5,030 nucleotides of DNA from Bacillota bacterium (lineage in GTDB: Bacteria; Bacillota; Desulfitobacteriia; Desulfitobacteriales; JAJXUE01). Positions 1 to 3,517 of the stretch are shown here, one piece after another. The stretch lies in contig JAJYNB010000104.1 in the NCBI GenBank assembly GCA_021786555.1, positions 1 through 5,030 on the forward strand. Direction: 5' to 3'. Within the stretch, counting starts at the first letter, position 1; every line of letters starts with the position of its first letter. The notes under the pieces are model-generated. The model made no database searches. It saw nothing but the letters and a program-made list of their open reading frames with translations, and had not been told where the DNA came from. Position numbers and translations under genes: made by a program.

Positions 1-843
1 GTTCTCATGGATGAACTGACGGAAAGCGGCAGGGAAATCAACGTCTCGGCCAGAGGCGGCCTCATCTCGTTATGGGGTATCGTGGATGTGCTGGCAGAGA
101 AACTGGAGGCCGAAAAAATTGTGCGGCGTATTCCAGGCGTGGAAGGTGTGGACAATGGCCTCACCATCGCTATGGACAATTTCCTGCCCGACCGCGACAT
201 CAATACCTTGGTGGTGGAAGCGCTCTCCCGTGCCCATGACCCTGGTGTCCGCAAGTTAGGTTCCGAAACCAGGGACGGGGTTGTCTTTTTACAGGGCCAT
301 GCCCCTGTCATAAGCGCTGTGCGGGAAGCGAAGCTCTTGGCAGCCCGGGTCCGCGGCGTCAAGGAGGTGCAGAGCCAGGTGAAGGTGGGTGAAGACCTTG
401 AACTTGACGACGCCTCCATCACCAATGCCGTGGAGCGGGCCATGGTCAACTCAGACCGGGTTGAAGCCCGCAAAATCACCACCTCCACCGAGCGCGGAGT
501 GGTGAAACTGCAGGGAATGCTGGACAGCTTCGAGGAGATCGAAGAGGCCGTGGACTTGGTGTACCGCGTGCCAGGCGTGAAGGCAGTACACTCTGAACTA
601 AGGGCCCGCCATGGTGTAACCGCCGGGGACAGAGCCTTGACTAACCAGCTGCGGGAACTTTTGAGCAGGGAAGAAGACCTGAGCCGCGGCACGCTGAAAG
701 CCCATGTGGTAAACGGCATGGCTTTCTTGTCCGGCGAGGTCTTCGATGTGGATGATAAACGCCGGGTGGAAGAGGTGGCCCGCCAGCTTGCGGGCATAAC
801 CGGTATCAGCAACACAATCCAGGTTTCCGCTCACAATTTATAG
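1..843 (+). CDS. Protein of four tandem BON domains (5' end probably outside the window)
   Basis: The reading frame is open from the first base. The first ATG is at 7 and gives 278 residues ending at TAG 841-843. Counted from that ATG, four BON-like units follow each other: about 1-57, 60-128, 133-200 and 206-275. Each has the pattern of a helix, a G-V-x-L-x-G strand (GVVFLQG at 91-97, GVVKLQG at 164-170, GMAFLSG at 237-243) and a closing helix ending in a V-x-G-V-x-x-V type turn (VRGVKEV, VPGVKAV). The first unit starts directly at its first strand and lacks its leading helix, so the true start is probably upstream and the CDS is reported as 5' partial. BON domains are known as phospholipid- or ligand-binding modules in osmotically induced, secretin and channel proteins. 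No signal peptide or membrane segment is visible in the part seen, so the location is unknown. The ferredoxin gene begins 26 bp downstream on the same strand, suggesting cotranscription. The domain call is firm; the cellular role is not known. Confidence 0.85.
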   Translation, partial: VLMDELTESGREINVSARGGLISLWGIVDVLAEKLEAEKIVRRIPGVEGVDNGLTIAMDNFLPDRDINTLVVEALSRAHDPGVRKLGSETRDGVVFLQGHAPVISAVREAKLLAARVRGVKEVQSQVKVGEDLELDDASITNAVERAMVNSDRVEARKITTSTERGVVKLQGMLDSFEEIEEAVDLVYRVPGVKAVHSELRARHGVTAGDRALTNQLRELLSREEDLSRGTLKAHVVNGMAFLSGEVFDVDDKRRVEEVARQLAGITGISNTIQVSAHNL

Positions 844-857
844 TCACAGCCTAGTTT

Positions 858-862
858 GGGGG
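858..862 (+). promoter_or_regulatory. Ribosome binding site of the ferredoxin gene
   Basis: A GGGGG run ends 7 bases before the ATG at 870. It supports this start. No convincing promoter lies in the 26-bp gap after the BON gene, so the ferredoxin is probably read from an upstream promoter. Confidence 0.55.
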
Positions 863-869
863 TATAAAC

Positions 870-1064
870 ATGAAAAAAGCTGAAGTTAACACCAATTGTA
901 TCGGCTGCGGCCTGTGCACCGAACTCTGCCCCGATGTATTTGAACTGCAGGACGACGGCCTGGCCCGCGTCCATGTGGGAGAAGTAAAGGACGAGTGGCT
1001 GGAAGGGGCCAAAGAGGCCGAAAGCCAGTGTCCGGTCGAAGCCATCAGCGTTTACGATGAGTAA
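870..1064 (+). CDS. Single-cluster [4Fe-4S] ferredoxin
   Basis: This is a 64-residue acidic electron carrier. The motif CIGCGLC (Cys10, Cys13, Cys16) plus a distant Cys54 in a CPVEAI context supplies the four ligands of one [4Fe-4S] cluster. This is the arrangement of the small Thermotoga/Desulfovibrio-type ferredoxins, and the length of about 60 aa is normal. The stretch CPDVFEL at 20-26 is also typical of this group. Cys20 is the residue that in Thermotoga maritima ferredoxin forms a disulfide with a second non-ligand Cys. Here there is no partner, so the disulfide cannot form within the protein. The protein would be a cytosolic low-potential electron carrier; its redox partners cannot be read from the sequence. 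It follows the BON gene by 26 bp and is followed at once by a hairpin terminator, so it is the last gene of its transcript. The flavin reductase across the terminator is on the opposite strand, and a functional link is only possible, not shown. Confidence 0.93.
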   Translation: MKKAEVNTNCIGCGLCTELCPDVFELQDDGLARVHVGEVKDEWLEGAKEAESQCPVEAISVYDE

Positions 1065-1067
1065 AAC

Positions 1068-1092
1068 AAAAACCACCCTTTGGGTGGTTTTT
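1068..1092. terminator. Bidirectional intrinsic terminator between convergent genes
   Basis: The arms AAAAACCACCC (1068-1078) and GGGTGGTTTTT (1082-1092) are perfect inverted repeats around a TTT loop. Read on +, the hairpin ends in a T-run just after the ferredoxin stop (1062-1064). Read on -, it ends in TTTTTGTTTT and lies 21 bases past the flavin reductase stop. It fits termination of both convergent transcripts. Confidence 0.9.
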
Positions 1093-1113
1093 AAATGCCT
1101 GTAGTTTTCCTGA

Positions 1114-1680
1114 TTAGTCTTTCTTTTTGGAATAGCCGAAGAACCCCACTTTGTCCCCCATCAGCCTGTATTCATTGGCGCAAAAGCCGTAAGGCTGGAT
1201 TTTATCCAGGTCCGGACGGCCCTTTTCATCTAAAACATCTTCATTATAATGTACCGCTAAGACTTCGCCGATAAACACGTCATGGCTCCCTAAAGGCAGT
1301 ACCTGTGTCACACGGCACTCGATATTTACAGGGCATTCGGCAATCAAAGGCGCCTGCACCTGGGAAGCGGGCACGGGAGTAAGGCCTGCAGCCTCGAACT
1401 TGTCCACGTCCTTACCGGACACCATGCCGCAGTAATCCACGAGTTTAGCCTGGCGAGCCCCAGGGATGTTAATGACATATTCCATGGATTCCTTGATGAT
1501 TCCGTAAGAATGCCTGCCTTCAGGGCGCAGGCCGATATAGAGAAGAGGCGGGTCGGAATTCATAACCCCTGTCCAGGCAATGGTAACGATGTTGGCTTTG
1601 CCTGATGGCCCTTTGCAGCTTACCATTACGGCGGGAATAGGAAACAATGTGGTTGACGGCTTTTTGATAACCTTTTTCAT
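1114..1680 (-). CDS. Flavin reductase-like FMN-binding protein (flavoredoxin type)
   Basis: This 188-residue protein has the flavin reductase-like split-barrel fold over about residues 10-165. Supporting stretches are an N-terminal FPIPAVMVSC strand (13-22), the core NIVTIAWTGVMNSDPPLLYIGLR (30-52), which contains the conserved SDPP turn, then YVINIP (68-73) and CGMVSGKDVDKF (84-95). These are typical of the family that binds FMN non-covalently and reduces flavins, or relays electrons as flavoredoxin does in sulfate reducers. Length is normal. The ATG at 1680-1678 has a GGAGGT ribosome binding site (bases 1693-1688) spaced by 7 bases, so the start is secure. The gene converges on the ferredoxin gene through a shared terminator and is divergent from the mutasome operon. 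Its leader carries a relic IS200/IS605-type end. The natural electron donor and substrate cannot be assigned; other members of this family act as oxidoreductases or oxygenase partners. Confidence 0.88.
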   Translation of the reverse strand: MKKVIKKPSTTLFPIPAVMVSCKGPSGKANIVTIAWTGVMNSDPPLLYIGLRPEGRHSYGIIKESMEYVINIPGARQAKLVDYCGMVSGKDVDKFEAAGLTPVPASQVQAPLIAECPVNIECRVTQVLPLGSHDVFIGEVLAVHYNEDVLDEKGRPDLDKIQPYGFCANEYRLMGDKVGFFGYSKKKD

Positions 1681-1687
1681 AGCGGAT

Positions 1688-1693
1688 ACCTCC
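1688..1693 (-). promoter_or_regulatory. Strong ribosome binding site of the flavin reductase gene
   Basis: On the - strand this reads GGAGGT, 7 bases before the ATG. It is a near-perfect Shine-Dalgarno sequence and fixes the start codon. Confidence 0.85.
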
Positions 1694-1714
1694 GTTCGAA
1701 TAACTAATCCAATT

Positions 1715-1750
1715 TTGACACTCCCACGGCTGAAGCCGATGAGATTCTTG
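1715..1750 (-). mobile_element. Remnant right end of an IS200/IS605-family element
   Basis: Read on the - strand this begins CAAGAATCTCA, passes through a hairpin (CGGC-TTCA-GCCG core at 1738-1727) and ends GGGAGTGTCAA at 1715. This matches the familiar right-end layout of IS200/IS605 and TnpB-only elements. In the well-studied IS608 system the right cleavage site is TCAA and the guide next to the hairpin foot is GAAT; both are present here in the right places. The stem outside the core is kept only with one bulged base (A1739 on +) and one pair that is G-U in a - strand transcript but a mismatch on +. This supports the - orientation and suggests some decay. No tnpA or tnpB frame is present, so this is a solo or relic end. 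It lies in the leader of the flavin reductase gene, 22 bases upstream of its ribosome binding site. The identification rests on recalled consensus, not on a search. Confidence 0.6.
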
Positions 1751-1790
1751 GGTGATTAAGAAAGGATATTAGAATTGTTCATCCCTTTTT

Positions 1791-1819
1791 GATATAGCAG
1801 AAAACCGGCACATTTGCAA
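1791..1819 (-). promoter_or_regulatory. Candidate promoter of the flavin reductase gene
   Basis: On the - strand a TTGCAA box (1819-1814) and a TATATC box (1796-1791) are 17 bases apart. Each matches 4 of 6 positions of the sigma-A consensus. Transcription would start near 1784 and give a leader of about 100 bases containing the IS-end hairpin. This is a weak call from spacing and partial matches only. Confidence 0.35.
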
Positions 1820-1835
1820 GCCCGTCTGGAGATGC

Positions 1836-1860
1836 CCCACCTAAAAGGATGGGATTTTTT
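1836..1860 (+). other. Hairpin followed by a T-run, in no gene
   Basis: CCCACCT (1836-1842) pairs with AGG-A-TGGG (1846-1853) around an AAA loop, with one bulged A, and six T follow (1855-1860). The shape is that of an intrinsic terminator on the + strand, but no + strand gene lies upstream of it. It could end a short unrecognised RNA, shield the downstream promoter from read-through, or be the left-end hairpin of the same decayed IS200/IS605-type element whose right end lies at 1715-1750. The rest of 1756-1884 shows nothing I can assign. Confidence 0.4.
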
Positions 1861-1884
1861 ACACCATTTGCCAGCCTGTTATTA

Positions 1885-1913
1885 TTGCCTAAATCCCCCG
1901 TATTGGTTATAAT
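1885..1913 (+). promoter_or_regulatory. Sigma-A type promoter of the imuB-DUF6504-dnaE2 operon
   Basis: TTGCCT (1885-1890) and a perfect TATAAT (1908-1913) are separated by exactly 17 bases. Transcription is expected to start near 1920, about 49 bases before the chosen imuB start. The -10 box sits inside a 6-bp inverted repeat, TTGGTT (1903-1908) and AACCAA (1916-1921). The first LexA-like box begins at 1919, right at the expected start point. Confidence 0.7.
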
Positions 1914-1918
1914 TAAAC

Positions 1919-1932
1919 CAAACATATGTGCG
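1919..1932 (+). promoter_or_regulatory. LexA-like box 1 (candidate SOS operator)
   Basis: CAAACATATGTGCG agrees with the Gram-positive LexA/DinR pattern CGAAC-RNRY-GTTCG except for two core changes (G to A in the left arm, T to G in the right arm). It covers the predicted transcription start, where a bound repressor would block the promoter. Its central ACATATGT is a perfect palindrome. Its position before a mutasome-type operon strengthens the call; binding is not shown. Confidence 0.5.
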
Positions 1933-1939
1933 TTTTAAA

Positions 1940-1953
1940 GGAACGTGTATTCG
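1940..1953 (+). promoter_or_regulatory. LexA-like box 2 (candidate SOS operator)
   Basis: GGAACGTGTATTCG has the full GAAC left arm, a spacer GTGT fitting RNRY, and a right arm ATTCG with one change from GTTCG. Only one of the eight core positions differs. Its centre is 21 bp, about two helical turns, from the centre of box 1, so two repressor dimers could sit on the same face of the DNA downstream of the -10 element. Confidence 0.5.
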
Positions 1954-1954
1954 C

Positions 1955-1961
1955 AAGGGGA
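1955..1961 (+). promoter_or_regulatory. Ribosome binding site that decides the imuB start
   Basis: AAGGGGA lies 7 bases before the ATG at 1969. The alternative GTG at 1945 has AAAGGA only 2 bases before it, which is too close to work well. This favours 1969. Confidence 0.7.
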
Positions 1962-1968
1962 TGGCTTA

Positions 1969-3261
1969 ATGCACTGGGTAGTCCATGTTTATCTGGAGAG
2001 TTTCTACACTTCGGTCCAGAAAGACCGCCGGCCCGAATTAGAGGCTAACCCTTTAATCATCCTGCGGCATGCCCGGGTGCTGGATTTGTGCCCCCGGGCC
2101 AAAGCAGCCGGGGTGAGACTGCATTCCTCCCGGCGCCATGCCCTGCAGTGCTGTCCCCGGGGAGAGGCGCTGGAATACGCTGCCGAGGACTACCGCCAGG
2201 GGGCATCGGAAATCCTCGAATCCTGCCTGGAGTATACTCCGGTAATCGAGCCCATAGCTGAGAATGAGTTTTACCTGGAACTGGCCGGACCCCACACCCC
2301 TGACCAGGTTATCCGTGAACTTACGGTCCGGGCTGTGCCCGCTTTAGCTGGGGGCTTAAGCGCCGGGATCGGCAAAAACAAATTTCTCGCCCGGGCGGCT
2401 CATATGGCTTTGGCTGCTGGCAGGGTTAATCCCGCCCAAAGCGCGGGTGACACGCAGGACACCAGGGCGCTCTTGGCAGAGCCTGCGGGCCGGTTTTATT
2501 GGCTGAACAGGGAAGCGGGCAGGGACGCTGCAGAGTTTCTTCACCCTTTGCCCGTTTCTTATCTCTGGCCCCTGGCGGAAAATATCAAAACCCGCCTCCT
2601 CCAGCTGGGATTTGCTTCAATTAACCAGGTATCCTCTTTGGATATATCGCTCCTGCAGCGGGAATTTGGCGCGGGAGCCAGGCGGATTAAGGCTTTGACC
2701 GAGGGGGAGGACCCGCTGCCGGTTTTATCCCTTTACCCGCCCAAACAACTGGACCGGCAGGTGAAGTTTCCCAGCGGAGTAACAGATTCCGGAGCTTTGG
2801 AGCAAAGCCTCGCCCGCCTGACAGCGGAGCTTTCCCTGGCTTTGTCCGAGCGGGGGGAAGGGTGCCGCCGCCTGGTGCTGCAGGTGGAACTGGAAGGAGG
2901 GGAAGTGAGCAGGTCCCGTTCCTTCAGCAGGCCCCAGAACCAGCAGGTTACCCTGCGGGAAGTAGGGCAAAGCCTGCTTAAGAAAATATCCCCTGCCTCC
3001 CCGGTTTGCGCTTTACGAGTGATAGCGGATGACCTGAGGGGTTTACACGGCGCCCAGCTCAAATTGTTTGAAGACCCCAAGGCTTTGTCCGGCAGGGAAA
3101 AGGACTGGGGGGTGAAGCTGGATAACCTGATTACGAACCTTTCCCAGCGCTTCCCGCCGGAGAACTTCCGCTTGGGCCGGGAGCTTGACCTGAGCCGGCG
3201 GGAACAGATGCTTCAGTTTTGGGACCCGCTGAGATTTGCGGAAAAGGGGTTTGGCAAGTGA
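1969..3261 (+). CDS. imuB: ImuB-like Y-family DNA polymerase paralogue with a degenerate catalytic site
   Basis: From ATG 1969 the product is 430 residues; a GTG at 1945 would add 8 but is poorly placed for its ribosome binding site. The start at 1969 aligns residue for residue with E. coli Pol IV: HVYLESFY at 6-13 against HVDMDCFF. Y-family regions follow in order: palm/fingers (1 to about 190, with IEPIAENEFYLEL at 93-105 and SAGIGKNKFLARAA), a helix-hairpin-helix thumb (about 194-250) and a little-finger domain (about 261-360). Catalytic Asp8 is Tyr8 and Asp103 is Asn99; only the Glu (Glu100) remains. A nearby nucleotide-contacting Arg appears as Lys45. The protein is therefore unlikely to polymerise. 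A clamp-binding pentapeptide QLKLF (363-367) is intact and is followed by a tail of about 63 residues. This is the profile of ImuB, the non-catalytic hub that recruits DnaE2 to the beta clamp for translesion synthesis. The gene overlaps the next by 4 bases and heads the operon. A plain Pol IV annotation would be misleading. Confidence 0.85.
   Translation: MHWVVHVYLESFYTSVQKDRRPELEANPLIILRHARVLDLCPRAKAAGVRLHSSRRHALQCCPRGEALEYAAEDYRQGASEILESCLEYTPVIEPIAENEFYLELAGPHTPDQVIRELTVRAVPALAGGLSAGIGKNKFLARAAHMALAAGRVNPAQSAGDTQDTRALLAEPAGRFYWLNREAGRDAAEFLHPLPVSYLWPLAENIKTRLLQLGFASINQVSSLDISLLQREFGAGARRIKALTEGEDPLPVLSLYPPKQLDRQVKFPSGVTDSGALEQSLARLTAELSLALSERGEGCRRLVLQVELEGGEVSRSRSFSRPQNQQVTLREVGQSLLKKISPASPVCALRVIADDLRGLHGAQLKLFEDPKALSGREKDWGVKLDNLITNLSQRFPPENFRLGRELDLSRREQMLQFWDPLRFAEKGFGK
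3242..3249 (+). promoter_or_regulatory. Ribosome binding site within the imuB 3' end that decides the next start
   Basis: AAAAGGGG lies 8 bases before the GTG at 3258. The alternative in-frame TTG at 3219 lacks a comparable site. The overlap of start and stop (GTGA, 3258-3261) indicates translational coupling. Confidence 0.65.
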
Positions 3262-3500
3262 AAATCGTTGACAAGCCCGTACGGGTGCTTACCCGCAAAT
3301 TAAAAATCCCCCGGGCTTTTACCTACCGGGGGAAGCAGGAAGTGGAGAAGATTACGGATTTCTGGCTTGAAACGGGGGAATGGTGGGAGGACAGGCCGGA
3401 ACGGGTGGTTTACCGGGTCCGCACCGCCGGGGGCGGCATGTTCGAACTCTACCGCCACAAGGGCAAACCGGAGTGGTTCCTCTACCGGGTTTATGATTAA
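3258..3500 (+). CDS. Small DUF6504-type protein of the mutasome operon
   Basis: From GTG 3258 the product has 80 residues; its start overlaps the imuB stop in GTGA. The central part has a compact aromatic signature: FWLETGEWW (35-43), VVYRVRTAGGGMFELYR (50-66) and a C-terminal WFLYRVYD (73-80). I recognise this as the DUF6504 type, a small domain found at the C-terminus of actinobacterial ImuB-like Y-family proteins and as a separate protein in some Bacillota. The basic N-terminus (KPVRVLTRKLKIPRAF, 6-21) could contact nucleic acid. No enzyme motif, signal peptide or membrane segment is visible. Its place between imuB and dnaE2, with coupling to the former, suggests an accessory subunit of the mutasome that helps join ImuB to DnaE2 or DNA; that role is an inference. 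The family name comes from memory of its W-rich pattern. Confidence 0.75.
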   Translation: MKIVDKPVRVLTRKLKIPRAFTYRGKQEVEKITDFWLETGEWWEDRPERVVYRVRTAGGGMFELYRHKGKPEWFLYRVYD

Positions 3501-3506
3501 AAGAAA

Positions 3507-3511
3507 GAGGG
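3507..3511 (+). promoter_or_regulatory. Ribosome binding site of dnaE2
   Basis: GAGGG lies 6 bases before ATG 3518, in the 17-bp gap after the DUF6504 gene. No separate promoter is seen in this gap, so dnaE2 is expected to share the operon transcript. Confidence 0.65.
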
Positions 3512-3517
3512 ATTGAC

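Noticed and set aside
1715..1720. TTGACA as a + strand -35 box
   Set aside because: No acceptable -10 box lies 16-18 bases downstream (GATGAG at best); the sequence is better explained as the TGTCAA tip of an IS200/IS605-type right end.
1945..1968. GTG start for imuB, adding 8 residues
   Set aside because: Its AAAGGA lies only 2 bases upstream, whereas ATG 1969 has AAGGGGA at 7 bases and gives an N-terminus that aligns exactly with Pol IV family proteins.
3219..3257. TTG start for the DUF6504 gene, adding 13 residues
   Set aside because: There is no clear ribosome binding site, and the extension lies inside imuB. GTG 3258 has AAAAGGGG at 8 bases and the typical GTGA overlap.
1969..3261. Annotation as active DNA polymerase IV (DinB)
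   Set aside because: Two of the three metal-binding acidic residues are replaced, and the gene sits directly with DUF6504 and dnaE2 genes, which fits ImuB.
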